Part shown: positions 21,600 to 30,186 of the stretch, piece by piece | How positions within the stretch are numbered: the stretch's first letter is position 1 | Layout: every line of letters begins with the position of its first letter | From: Caballeronia pedi | Lineage (GTDB): Bacteria > Pseudomonadota > Gammaproteobacteria > Burkholderiales > Burkholderiaceae | NCBI RefSeq assembly: GCF_001544915.2 | Contig: NZ_FCOE02000019.1 | Coordinates: 1-64,000, forward strand | Length of the DNA stretch: 64,000 nt | Direction of reading: 5' to 3' | Made by a program: the position numbers and the translations under genes | Notes under the pieces: model-generated | What the model saw: the letters and a program-made list of their open reading frames with translations, nothing else | Databases searched by the model: none | What the model was told of the DNA's origin: nothing

Positions 21600-23471
21600 G
21601 TGTCCAGAATCAAGCGCAATTACCCAGACCCTTTCCGCGCCGGTCGCCGGCAATTTCTCGGCGTCACCGGCGCGGGCATGCTCGCGACGCTATTGCCCGG
21701 TTGCAGCGGCAGCGACGACAACGATTCGCCCTATCCCCAGACCATCGCGATGGGTCAGCAGATGATCCAGCAGGCCGTCAGCAATACGGCACAGCCCGTC
21801 GCGGGCATTTCCATCGCCATGCTCAAGGGCAACAGCGTGGTCTGGCAGGAGGCGTTCGGCGTATCGTCGGTGCCGAGTCAGACCAAGGCTACGCCTCAGA
21901 CCCGCTTCAATATCGGCTCGGTCAGCAAGCTCTTCGCGGCGCTCGCGGCTGCGATTCTTCAGGATCGTGGACTGATCGAACTCGATACGCCGATCGTCCA
22001 TTACCTGCCGACATTCACGATGCTCTCGCCCGAGTACGCGCGGATCACCACGCGTCATCTGCTGTCGCACGCATCAGGGCTGCCGGGCACCAATTCGCGC
22101 AACCTGTTCACGTTCGCGCCGGTTCCCGGCTACGCCGCCGATACGCAAGCCGAACTGGCGAATACGCATCTGAAGCATCTGCCGGGCGAGCTGGCCGTGT
22201 ATTGCAACGACGGCTTCACGATGATCGAACAGATCGTCCTCGCGCTGACCGGGCAAAGCTTTGCGAGTTTCGTCGAAACGAACATCCTCGCACCGTTGAA
22301 GATGACGAACTCCAGCTATCTGACGAGCGTGCCCACCAGCGGCTCGTTCTCGTATCCGTTCGCGGATGGCACGCAGTATCAGGAATTCGTGAATGCTTAC
22401 GCGACCGGCGGATTGAGTTCCACGCCCGGCGACATGATGAATCTTGCGCAGATGATTCTCGGCGGCGGCGTGTTTCAGGGACAACGTGTGATATCCGCTG
22501 CGGGCATCGCTCAGATGGGCACGGACCAGTCCACCGGACTCCTGATCAACCCGTCGCCCGAATGGCGCTGGGGGCTCGGCTGGGATTCGGTCCAGCAGCC
22601 GGCGCTCGCGGCCGCCGGCGTCCTCGGATGGGAAAAGGACGGCGGGACCGCGTTCTATTCGAGCGAATTCTTCGTCGTGCCGCAGGCGCAATTCGCGTTG
22701 ATGGTGACGGGCAATTCAGGCTACGACGCCCGCAAACTCGCCGAAACGCTCGTATTGTCCGCACTGAAAGAGGACGGCACGATCGCCGCGCTGCCGGCGC
22801 AGGTCGGCGGCACGGCGCCACCCGCCGCGTCGGGTCCGGCTATCGCGAATGCTGGCGGCATCTACGGCAACTCCGATTCTCCGCTGCAAGTCGTCGCCAA
22901 TCCGGACGGCAGTGTGCAACTCAATCAGTGGAACGGACCGAAGCGTGTCTGGACGCAACTCGGCGCATACCAGTACCGCAGCGACGGCTGGTGGTGGAGC
23001 AACAGCGATCCTGCGTCATATCGCTTTACCGTCGTGTCCGGAACCGACAGCGCCGGCAACGCGTTCAGCTATCGCTATCTGATGAAGCGCGTCGTGCCCG
23101 GCGCAGGCTATGCCTTTCTCACGCTGGCGATCGGTCAGCAACTCGCGCCGCTTGCGCCCCTCGACAGCGCGTGGCAGCAGCGTCTCGGCACGCAATGGAC
23201 CTTGACCAACGATTCACCGACAGCCGTGCCGATCGTCATTCTGGGCAACGAACCGGCTTATCTCACCACTTTGTCCGAGCTTCCGGGCTATGTCCTGTAT
23301 GGCAATACCGACCTTCGCTATCAACTCTTCGTGCCGCTCTCGGACGATCGCGGCGGCATGTCGGTGAAGGTGCCCGGCAACTTCGGCCGCGATCTCTACG
23401 AGATCCGCTTCGCTTCGGCGAGCAGCGCCACTTCGCTAACGCTGGGTAGTTCGATCTACGCGCTGGCGTGA
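21600..23471 (+). CDS. Beta-lactamase-fold serine hydrolase lipoprotein
   Basis: The product has 623 residues from a GTG start supported by AAGGAG. The N-terminus GRRQFLGVTGAGMLATLLPGC combines a twin-arginine-like motif with a lipobox (Cys35), so it is probably exported folded and lipid-anchored. The catalytic domain has SVSK (Ser107, Lys110) and YCN (Tyr201, Asn203) of the class C beta-lactamase/D-Ala-D-Ala carboxypeptidase family. A WEKDGG stretch later stands in for the KTG motif. About 220 further residues form a strand-rich C-terminal domain. It is more likely a peptidase or esterase than a resistance enzyme. A terminator follows. Confidence 0.87.
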   Translation: MSRIKRNYPDPFRAGRRQFLGVTGAGMLATLLPGCSGSDDNDSPYPQTIAMGQQMIQQAVSNTAQPVAGISIAMLKGNSVVWQEAFGVSSVPSQTKATPQTRFNIGSVSKLFAALAAAILQDRGLIELDTPIVHYLPTFTMLSPEYARITTRHLLSHASGLPGTNSRNLFTFAPVPGYAADTQAELANTHLKHLPGELAVYCNDGFTMIEQIVLALTGQSFASFVETNILAPLKMTNSSYLTSVPTSGSFSYPFADGTQYQEFVNAYATGGLSSTPGDMMNLAQMILGGGVFQGQRVISAAGIAQMGTDQSTGLLINPSPEWRWGLGWDSVQQPALAAAGVLGWEKDGGTAFYSSEFFVVPQAQFALMVTGNSGYDARKLAETLVLSALKEDGTIAALPAQVGGTAPPAASGPAIANAGGIYGNSDSPLQVVANPDGSVQLNQWNGPKRVWTQLGAYQYRSDGWWWSNSDPASYRFTVVSGTDSAGNAFSYRYLMKRVVPGAGYAFLTLAIGQQLAPLAPLDSAWQQRLGTQWTLTNDSPTAVPIVILGNEPAYLTTLSELPGYVLYGNTDLRYQLFVPLSDDRGGMSVKVPGNFGRDLYEIRFASASSATSLTLGSSIYALA

Positions 23472-23478
23472 TCATATA

Positions 23479-23504
23479 GGGGCGCAGGTTGCGCCCCGAT
23501 TCTT
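23479..23504 (+). terminator. Terminator of the serine hydrolase gene
   Basis: An 8-bp stem (23479-23486 with 23490-23497, 3-base loop) eight bases past the stop is followed by a short T-rich stretch. Confidence 0.6.
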
Positions 23505-23507
23505 CAT

Positions 23508-23551
23508 ATCTAAACTATTTACTTGACATCTAAATTATCTAAACCTAAATT
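23508..23551 (+). promoter_or_regulatory. Promoter with three ATCTAAA repeats, likely MarR operator
   Basis: TTGACA at 23523-23528 and TAAATT at 23546-23551 are 17 bases apart, a good sigma-70 promoter for the downstream operon. Three direct copies of ATCTAAA (23508, 23528 and 23537) sit upstream of and within the promoter. AT-rich repeats overlapping a promoter like this are plausible binding sites for the MarR protein encoded in the operon; that link is inferred. Confidence 0.6.
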
Positions 23552-23585
23552 ACCATCTCAAGGAGACATCAGTCGGAGAGCAAGC

Positions 23586-25970
23586 ATGCGCATCGTCTGC
23601 ATCGGTGGAGGCCCGGCAGGCCTGTATTTCGGGCTTTTGATGAAGCACCGCCACCCCACGTACGACATCACCGTGGTGGAACGCAACCGCCCCTACGACA
23701 CCTTCGGCTGGGGCGTCGTGTTCTCCGATCAGACGCTCGGCAACCTGCGCGCGGCAGACCCGCAAAGCGCCGACGCCATTCTCGATGCCTTCAATCACTG
23801 GGACGACATCGAAGTGCATATCGACGGCCGCAGGATCCGCTCATCGGGTCACGGTTTCTGCGGTATCGGCCGTAAGCGTCTGCTCAACATTCTGCAAGCG
23901 CGTTGCGAAGAACTCGGCGTGAAGCTCGTGTTCGAAACGCACGTCCTGAACGACGAAGATTACGACGCCGATCTCATCATCGCGAGCGATGGCGCGAACA
24001 GCGTGATCCGTCAGAAATACGCGTCGACGTATCAGCCGGATATCGATCTGCGCGATTGCCGCTTCGTCTGGCTCGGCACGAACAAGTGCTTCGACGCGTT
24101 CACGTTCGCCTTCGAGAAAACCGAATGGGGCTGGTTCCAGGCGCATGCCTATCGTTTCGACGAGAACACGTCGACCTTCATTGTCGAAGCGCCGGAGCGC
24201 GTATGGCACGCGGCGGGCCTCGCCGACATGAGCAAGGAAGAAGGCATCGCGTTCTGTGAAAAGCTCTTCGCGAAGTATCTCGACGGCCACGCGCTGATGT
24301 CGAACGCCACGCATCTGCGCGGCTCGGCACAATGGATCCGCTTTCCGCGCGTCGTGAATCGCGAATGGGTGCACTGGCGTGACGGCGCGAACGGCAAGCG
24401 CACTCCGATCGTGTTGATGGGCGATGCCGCGCATACGGCGCATTTTTCCATCGGCTCGGGCACGAAGCTCGCGCTCGAAGATTCGATCGAACTCGCGAAC
24501 AGCATCGACACGGCCTTTGCGAAGCAGGACGGCGATCTCGATGGCGCACTCGCGCACTACGCGCAAGTACGCAGCGTCGGTGTGCTGCGCATCCAGAATG
24601 CCGCGCGCAATTCGACGGAATGGTTCGAAAACGTCGACCGTTACGCGTCGTTCGAACCCGAGCAGTTCGCTTATTCCCTGCTCACGCGCTCGCAGCGCAT
24701 TTCGCATGAAAACCTGCGCGAACGCGACGCACGCTATCTCGCCTCGTTCGAAGACTGGCTGGCCGCGCGCGCGGGCATCGAACGCATCGCGCAGCAACGT
24801 TCCGTTCCGCCGATGTTCACGCCATTCACGCTGCGCGGCGTCACGTTGAAGAACCGCGTGGTCGTCTCGCCGATGGCGCAGTACTCCGCCGTCGACGGCA
24901 TCGCGGGCGACTATCACCTGATGCATCTCGGCGCGCGCGCGATGGGCGGCGCCGCGCTCGTGATGACGGAGATGACCTGCGTGTCGCCCGAAGCGCGCAT
25001 CACGCCGGGATGTCCAGGCATGTACGCGCCAGAGCATCTCGTGGCGTGGACGCGCATCGTCGATTTCGTGCATGCGCAATCGGACGCGAAGATCGGCATG
25101 CAAGTCGGTCACGCAGGCGCGAAGGCGTCGACGCGCGTGAGTTGGGAAGGCATCGATCAGCCGCTTCCCAGTGACAACTGGCCGCTCGTTTCCGCTTCGC
25201 CGCAGCAGTATGTGCAGGGCGTGAGCCAATGGTCGCGCGAGGCCTCGCACGAAGCATTGCGCGAGATCGAGGCGCAATTCGTGCGCGCCACGGAAATGGC
25301 CGCGCTTGCAGGCTTCGACTGGCTCGAACTGCACTGCGCGCACGGCTATTTTCTGTCGAGCTTCCTGTCGCCGCTGACGAATCATCGCACCGACGAATAC
25401 GGCGGCTCGCTCGCAAACCGTCTGCGCTATCCGCTCGAAGTCTTCAAGGCGATGCGCGCCGCCTGGCCGCAAGACAAGCCGATGTCGGTCCGCATCTCCG
25501 CGCACGACTGGGTCGATGGCGGCACCACACCCGACGATGCCGTCGAGATCGCGCGCGCATTCAAGGCTGCGGGCGCGGACATGATCGACGTCTCATCGGG
25601 GCAAGTCAGCAAGCAGGAGAAGCCCGTGTACGGCCGCATGTTCCAGACGCCGTTCGCCGATCGTATCCGCAACGAAGCGGGCATCGCGACGATCGCGGTC
25701 GGTGCGATATCGGAAGCGGATCACGTGAACAGCATCATCGCGGCGGGGCGCGCGGATCTGTGCGCGGTGGCGCGTCCGCATCTCGCGAATCCATCGTGGA
25801 CCTTGAACGAAGCCGCGAAGATCGGCTACTTCGATATCGCGTGGCCGAAGCAATACGCCGCCGCCAAATCGCAACTCGAACGCAATCTGGAACGCGAGCG
25901 CGCGATGGCCGCCGACAACGCGCGCCTCACGCCGCAAGAACGTGCGCAACGCGCCGAAGGAACGGTCTGA
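23586..25970 (+). CDS. Aryl-CoA monooxygenase/old-yellow-enzyme fusion (2-aminobenzoyl-CoA or salicylyl-CoA type)
   Basis: The 794-residue protein fuses two flavin enzymes. Residues about 1-380 form a class A FAD monooxygenase (IGGGPAGLYFG at the N-terminus, GDAAHTAHFSIGSGTKLALED late in the domain). Residues about 400-770 form an old-yellow-enzyme reductase (FTPFTLRGVTLKNRVVVSPMAQYS, LHCAHGYFLSSFLSP, DEYGGSLANR). This architecture is known from 2-aminobenzoyl-CoA monooxygenase/reductase of Azoarcus and from salicylyl-CoA 5-hydroxylase. The ATG at 23586 has GGAGAG upstream, so the extended frame from 23523, which covers the promoter, is rejected. The downstream beta-oxidation-like genes plus RidA favour 2-aminobenzoate. 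The enzyme would dearomatise the CoA-bound ring in the cytoplasm. Confidence 0.9.
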   Translation: MRIVCIGGGPAGLYFGLLMKHRHPTYDITVVERNRPYDTFGWGVVFSDQTLGNLRAADPQSADAILDAFNHWDDIEVHIDGRRIRSSGHGFCGIGRKRLLNILQARCEELGVKLVFETHVLNDEDYDADLIIASDGANSVIRQKYASTYQPDIDLRDCRFVWLGTNKCFDAFTFAFEKTEWGWFQAHAYRFDENTSTFIVEAPERVWHAAGLADMSKEEGIAFCEKLFAKYLDGHALMSNATHLRGSAQWIRFPRVVNREWVHWRDGANGKRTPIVLMGDAAHTAHFSIGSGTKLALEDSIELANSIDTAFAKQDGDLDGALAHYAQVRSVGVLRIQNAARNSTEWFENVDRYASFEPEQFAYSLLTRSQRISHENLRERDARYLASFEDWLAARAGIERIAQQRSVPPMFTPFTLRGVTLKNRVVVSPMAQYSAVDGIAGDYHLMHLGARAMGGAALVMTEMTCVSPEARITPGCPGMYAPEHLVAWTRIVDFVHAQSDAKIGMQVGHAGAKASTRVSWEGIDQPLPSDNWPLVSASPQQYVQGVSQWSREASHEALREIEAQFVRATEMAALAGFDWLELHCAHGYFLSSFLSPLTNHRTDEYGGSLANRLRYPLEVFKAMRAAWPQDKPMSVRISAHDWVDGGTTPDDAVEIARAFKAAGADMIDVSSGQVSKQEKPVYGRMFQTPFADRIRNEAGIATIAVGAISEADHVNSIIAAGRADLCAVARPHLANPSWTLNEAAKIGYFDIAWPKQYAAAKSQLERNLERERAMAADNARLTPQERAQRAEGTV

Positions 25971-25972
25971 TC

Positions 25973-26734
25973 ATGTCAACGCTTGTTGGTAAGCACGCGG
26001 TCGTCACAGGCGGAGGCAGCGGCATCGGCGCCGCGTGTGCGCAAGCGCTCGCGCGCGCCGGTGCGCGCATCACGCTGATGGGCCGCGATATCGCACGCCT
26101 CGAAGCGCAGCGCGACGCGATGCGCGCGCATGGCGATGTCGCTTGCATCAGCGTCGACGTAACAAATGAAGCCGCCGTCGATGAAGCATTCGCGCATGCC
26201 GGCCCCGTCGATATCCTCGTGAACAACGCAGGCCACGCGCAAGCCGCGCCCTTCACGCATACCGATGCAGCGCTCTGGCAACGCATGCTCGATGTGAACC
26301 TCACCGGCGTATTTCTCTGCACGCGCGCCGTGCTGCCTTCGATGCTCGAACGCGGTCACGGCCGTATCGTGAATGTCGCGAGCACGGCCGGACAAATCGG
26401 CTACGCGTATGTCGCGGCGTATTGCGCGGCGAAGCATGGCGTGATCGGCCTCACGCGCGCGCTGGCCGCCGAAGTCGCGACGAAAGGCGTGACAGTCAAC
26501 GCAGTCTGTCCCGGCTACACCGAAACCGAACTGCTGCGCGCATCGCTCGACCAGATCATGTCGAAGACTTCGCGCAGCGAACAGGACGCGCGCGATGCGC
26601 TCGTGCGCCACAACCCGCAACGCCGTTTCGTGCAGCCGGAAGAAGTCGCCAGCGCCGTGCTGTGGCTGTGCGCGCCCGGTTCCGAAGCGATGAACGGCCA
26701 ATCCATTTCCGTATCCGGTGGAGAAGTAACGTGA
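25973..26734 (+). CDS. Short-chain dehydrogenase/reductase
   Basis: The 253-residue SDR has TGGGSGIG for cofactor binding (residues 12-19), NNAG, an active-site Ser in VASTAGQIG and YCAAKHG for the Tyr and Lys. It starts two bases after the monooxygenase stop and its stop overlaps the MarR start. In this pathway it most likely oxidises a 3-hydroxyacyl-CoA intermediate formed after ring reduction. That assignment comes from context, since SDR specificity cannot be read from these motifs. Confidence 0.88.
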   Translation: MSTLVGKHAVVTGGGSGIGAACAQALARAGARITLMGRDIARLEAQRDAMRAHGDVACISVDVTNEAAVDEAFAHAGPVDILVNNAGHAQAAPFTHTDAALWQRMLDVNLTGVFLCTRAVLPSMLERGHGRIVNVASTAGQIGYAYVAAYCAAKHGVIGLTRALAAEVATKGVTVNAVCPGYTETELLRASLDQIMSKTSRSEQDARDALVRHNPQRRFVQPEEVASAVLWLCAPGSEAMNGQSISVSGGEVT

Positions 26735-27291
26735 CCCAAGCCGCACGCAACAAAAAGACGACCGCCGCGACGGAGCCCAAAGCGCCGCGCAAGGGCATCG
26801 AGAAGCCGGCGGAAAACGTCGTCGATCTGGAAATGAGCACGGGCGCCGACAGCCACATGGGCTTGCGTCTGTGGCTGCGCATGCTGACCACGACGAACCT
26901 CGTGCAGACCGAATTGCGCAAGCGCCTGCGCGCCGAGTTCGATACAACCTTGCCGCGCTTCGATCTGATGGCGCAACTCGAACGCCATCCGGAAGGCCTG
27001 AAGATGACCGAGCTTTCGCGCCGCATGATGGTCACGGGCGGCAATGTGACGGGCATCACGGATCAGCTCGAAAAGGAAGGCTTGGTGTCGCGTTATACCG
27101 ATCCGAACGATCGCCGCTCGATCAGCGTGCGCCTCACGCCGCAGGGCCGCGCCGCGTTCGACCGAATGGCGACCGCGCATGAGCAATGGGTCGTCGAAAT
27201 GTTCGGCGGTCTCGAACTCAATGAGAAATCGCAGACGCACCAGCGGCTCGGCAAGCTCAAGCAGCATCTGATGAATACATTGAAGGACTAA
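26731..27291 (+). CDS. MarR-family transcriptional regulator
   Basis: The 186-residue product starts at a GTG overlapping the SDR stop by four bases, with GGAG eight bases upstream. About 40 N-terminal residues are Lys/Ala-rich and probably disordered. The winged helix-turn-helix follows, with the typical MarR segment LERHPEGLKMTELSRRMMVTGGNVTGITDQLEKEGLVSRYTDPNDRRSISVRLT. Being inside the operon suggests autoregulation through the ATCTAAA repeats upstream of the first gene, with an aryl-CoA as the likely ligand, as in other CoA-pathway MarR proteins. Both points are inferred. Confidence 0.9.
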   Translation: MTQAARNKKTTAATEPKAPRKGIEKPAENVVDLEMSTGADSHMGLRLWLRMLTTTNLVQTELRKRLRAEFDTTLPRFDLMAQLERHPEGLKMTELSRRMMVTGGNVTGITDQLEKEGLVSRYTDPNDRRSISVRLTPQGRAAFDRMATAHEQWVVEMFGGLELNEKSQTHQRLGKLKQHLMNTLKD

Positions 27292-27301
27292 GGAGATGGC
27301 G

Positions 27302-28153
27302 ATGCCCCAATCCTCCGCCGACGCGCTTCTCGCCGGCAACCGCACCACGCTCGCGGACTATCGCGCGAAGCATTTTCTCTGGTCTGTGACGAACGGCGTC
27401 GCGACCATCACGCTGAATCGGCCCGAGCGCAAGAACCCGCTGACGTTCGAATCGTATGCGGAGTTGCGCGATCTGTTTCGCCAGCTTGCCTACGCGAGCG
27501 ACGTCAAAGCCGTCGTGATGCACGGTGCGGGCGACAACTTCTGTTCCGGCGGCGACGTGCATGAAATCATCGCGCCGCTGATCGATCTGCCGATGCCGGA
27601 ACTGCTGCTCTTCACGCGCATGACGGGCGATCTCGTCAAGGCGATGCGCCATTGCCCGCAGCCGATCATCGCCGCTGTCGATGGCGTGTGCGCGGGCGCG
27701 GGCGCGATTCTCGCGATGGCCTCCGACATGCGTCTCGGCACCGCGCGCAGCAAGCTCGCGTTCCTGTTTGCGCGTGTCGGCCTCGCGGGCTGCGACATGG
27801 GCGCGTGTTCGATCCTGCCGCGCATCATCGGTCAGGGACGCGCGGCGGAACTGCTCTTCACGGGCCGCTCGGCAACGGGCGACGAAGGCCATGCCTGGGG
27901 CTTCTACAACCGGCTCTGCACGCCCGAAACCCTGCTCGACGAAACCGCGAAGCTGGCTTCCGAACTCGTCGCGGGCCCGACCTTCGCGCATGGCATCACG
28001 AAGAAGATGCTGCATCAGGAATGGAGCATGAGCATCGACGAAGCGATCGAATCGGAAGCGCAGGCGCAAGCCATCTGCATGAGCACGCGTGACTTCGAGC
28101 GCGCCTATCGCGCGTTCGCGGCAAAAGCGCGGCCCGTGTTCGAAGGAGACTGA
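27302..28153 (+). CDS. Enoyl-CoA hydratase/isomerase family protein
   Basis: The crotonase-fold enzyme is about 283 residues. The oxyanion-hole segments are FCSGGDVHEI near 80-90 and ACAGAGAIL-like VCAGAGAILAMASDMRLGT near 130-145. The acidic catalytic position around VGLAGCDMGACSILPRIIG departs from the usual Glu, so the chemistry may differ from simple hydration. An AAGGAG lies six bases before the second ATG at 27302, which makes it a better start than 27296. It probably acts on the cyclic enoyl-CoA made by the monooxygenase/reductase fusion. Confidence 0.88.
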   Translation: MPQSSADALLAGNRTTLADYRAKHFLWSVTNGVATITLNRPERKNPLTFESYAELRDLFRQLAYASDVKAVVMHGAGDNFCSGGDVHEIIAPLIDLPMPELLLFTRMTGDLVKAMRHCPQPIIAAVDGVCAGAGAILAMASDMRLGTARSKLAFLFARVGLAGCDMGACSILPRIIGQGRAAELLFTGRSATGDEGHAWGFYNRLCTPETLLDETAKLASELVAGPTFAHGITKKMLHQEWSMSIDEAIESEAQAQAICMSTRDFERAYRAFAAKARPVFEGD

Positions 28154-28154
28154 G

Positions 28155-29336
28155 TTGAACGTCGATCCACACAGCGCGCTCGCATGGCCCTTCTTCGATG
28201 CGCGGCATCGCGAACTCGCACGCGATGTCGATGCGTGGGCCACGGAGCATCTGCAGCACATCGATCACGCCGATACGGACGCGACCTGCAAGCGCCTCGT
28301 GCGCACGCTCGGCGAAGCGGGGTGGCTCAGGCACTGCATCGGCGGCACGCAATACGGCGCAACGAACGACACGATCGATACGCGCGCCGTGTGCCTGCTG
28401 CGCGAGACGCTCGCCAGGCACGATGGCCTCGCGGACTTCGCGTTCGCGATGCAGGGACTCGGCTCCGGCGCGATCTCGCTCGCGGGCACGCAAGAGCAAA
28501 AGGCGCGCTACTTGCCGCGCGTCGCGAACGGCACGGCACTCGCCGCGTTTGCCCTGTCCGAGCCCGAAGCGGGTTCGGATGTGGCGGCGATGTCGCTCGA
28601 TGCGCGCGCCGACGGCGATGCTTACGTGCTGAACGGCGACAAGACGTGGATCTCGAACGGCGGCATCGCGGATTTCTACGTCGTGTTCGCGCGCACGGGA
28701 GAAGCGCCGGGTGCACGCGGCATCAGCGCGTTCATCGTCGATGCGGATACGCCGGGTCTGCAGATCGCCGAACGCATCGACGTGATCGCGCCACATCCGC
28801 TCGCGCGCCTGCATTTCGATAACGCGCGCGTACCGCGCAGCCAGATGCTCGGCGCACCCGGCGAGGGCTTCAAGATCGCGATGCGCACGCTCGATATCTT
28901 CCGCACGTCGGTTGCCGCCGCGTCGCTGGGCTTTGCGCGCCGTGCGATGCAGGAAGGGCTCGACCGCGCCGCATCGCGCAAGATGTTCGGCCAGACGCTC
29001 GGCGATTTTCAGCTCACGCAAGCGAAGCTCGCGCAGATGGCATTGACCATCGACACGAGCGCGCTGCTCGTCTATCGCGCCGCGTGGCTGCGCGATCAGG
29101 GCGAGAACGTGACGCGCGAAGCGGCGATGGCGAAGTGGCACGCGAGCGAAGGCGCGCAACAGGTGATCGACGCGGCCGTGCAGTTGTGGGGCGGCCTCGG
29201 CGTGAAAAGCGGCACGGCGGTGGAATCGCTGTATCGCGAGATTCGCGCGCTGCGCATCTACGAAGGCGCGACGGAAGTACAGCAACTGATCGTCGGACGA
29301 GACTTGCTCAAAGCGCACGGAGAACGTCAACGATGA
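28155..29336 (+). CDS. Acyl-CoA dehydrogenase
   Basis: The 393-residue flavoprotein starts at a TTG one base after the hydratase stop, with AAGGAG six bases upstream. Family signatures are FALSEPEAGSDVAAM near 135 and KTWISNGGIADFYVVFART for FAD and substrate binding, and RIYEGATEVQQLIVGRDLL near the C-terminus, where the catalytic Glu lies in YEGA. An acyl-CoA dehydrogenase next to a hydratase and an SDR gives a beta-oxidation-like set to open and shorten the dearomatised ring. The next gene overlaps its stop by four bases. Confidence 0.92.
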   Translation: MNVDPHSALAWPFFDARHRELARDVDAWATEHLQHIDHADTDATCKRLVRTLGEAGWLRHCIGGTQYGATNDTIDTRAVCLLRETLARHDGLADFAFAMQGLGSGAISLAGTQEQKARYLPRVANGTALAAFALSEPEAGSDVAAMSLDARADGDAYVLNGDKTWISNGGIADFYVVFARTGEAPGARGISAFIVDADTPGLQIAERIDVIAPHPLARLHFDNARVPRSQMLGAPGEGFKIAMRTLDIFRTSVAAASLGFARRAMQEGLDRAASRKMFGQTLGDFQLTQAKLAQMALTIDTSALLVYRAAWLRDQGENVTREAAMAKWHASEGAQQVIDAAVQLWGGLGVKSGTAVESLYREIRALRIYEGATEVQQLIVGRDLLKAHGERQR

Positions 29337-29782
29337 GCCGAACCTTCGACATGCCGGTGCGCATCCGCTTCTCACATTGCGACCCGGCGGGCATCGTCTA
29401 TTTTCCGCAGTACCTCGTGATGACGAACGCACTCGTCGAGGACTGGTTCAACGACGCGCTCGGCATCGACTATGCGCAAATGATCTCCGCGCGCCGTGTC
29501 GGGCTGCCGATCGTCAAGCTCGGTTGCGATTTCTCCCGGCCGAGCCGCATGGGCGAAACGGTGACGCTCACGCTATCGGTCGATTCCGTGGGACAGCGCT
29601 CGGTCCGCATCGACATCGTCTGTCATTGCGATGGCGAAGTGCGCTTTCGCGCGAAGCAGGTTCTGGTGACGACATCGCTCGACGATGGACGCTCGATCGA
29701 CATTCCCGGCGACATCGCCCGCGCCATCGAGCAGTTCGCGCCGGGCACGAGCCGCACATTGCAAGAGGAGACACGCTCATGA
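29333..29782 (+). CDS. 4-Hydroxybenzoyl-CoA-thioesterase-type hot-dog thioesterase
   Basis: The 149-residue hot-dog protein has the family signature IRFSHCDPAGIVYFPQY, with Asp17 in the catalytic position. The ATG overlaps the stop of the dehydrogenase, and its own stop overlaps the RidA start, so three genes are translationally coupled. It would hydrolyse an aryl- or acyl-CoA, either to release product or to rescue CoA trapped in a dead-end ester. Confidence 0.9.
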   Translation: MSRTFDMPVRIRFSHCDPAGIVYFPQYLVMTNALVEDWFNDALGIDYAQMISARRVGLPIVKLGCDFSRPSRMGETVTLTLSVDSVGQRSVRIDIVCHCDGEVRFRAKQVLVTTSLDDGRSIDIPGDIARAIEQFAPGTSRTLQEETRS

Positions 29783-30174
29783 AAAGAACCCTTCTGCCTT
29801 CGGGCTGGATCAAGCCGCGCGGCTACGCGAACGGCGTCGCGGCGCGCGGCACGCAGGTGTATATCGCCGGACAGATCGGCTGGGACGAAGAGGCGCGTTT
29901 CGTCAGCACGGAGTTCGGCGCGCAGGCCGTGCAGGCGTTGCGCAACGTCGTGGCGATTCTGCGCGAAGCAGGCGGCAAGCCCGAACATCTCGTGCGCATG
30001 ACGTGGTACGTGACCGACAAGCGCGCCTATCTCGCGGCGGCCAAGGAAATCGGCGCGGCGTTTCGCGAGGTGATCGGCGATTACGACATCGCCATGAGCG
30101 CGGTGCAGGTGGTCGCGCTCATCGAAGACGAAGCGCTGGTGGAAATCGAAGCCACCGCTGTCATCCCCGACTAA
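29779..30174 (+). CDS. RidA-family enamine/imine deaminase
   Basis: The 131-residue protein belongs to the YjgF/YER057c/UK114 (RidA) family. It has VYIAGQIGWDEE near residue 30, QAVQALRNVVAILREAGG and VRMTWYVTDKRAY. RidA proteins hydrolyse reactive enamines and imines to ketones and ammonia. In this operon that activity would remove the amino group from a ring-opened 2-aminobenzoyl-CoA product, which is the main reason I favour an amino-substituted aromatic as substrate. Conserved Arg and Glu positions near the end (DEALVEIEATAVIP) look intact. Confidence 0.9.
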   Translation: MKRTLLPSGWIKPRGYANGVAARGTQVYIAGQIGWDEEARFVSTEFGAQAVQALRNVVAILREAGGKPEHLVRMTWYVTDKRAYLAAAKEIGAAFREVIGDYDIAMSAVQVVALIEDEALVEIEATAVIPD

Positions 30175-30186
30175 GCGGAGAGCACG

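Noticed and set aside
23523..23585. Extension of the monooxygenase fusion to 23523
   Set aside because: That stretch carries the -35 and -10 elements and ATCTAAA repeats. The ATG at 23586 has a proper binding site and starts directly with the FAD motif.
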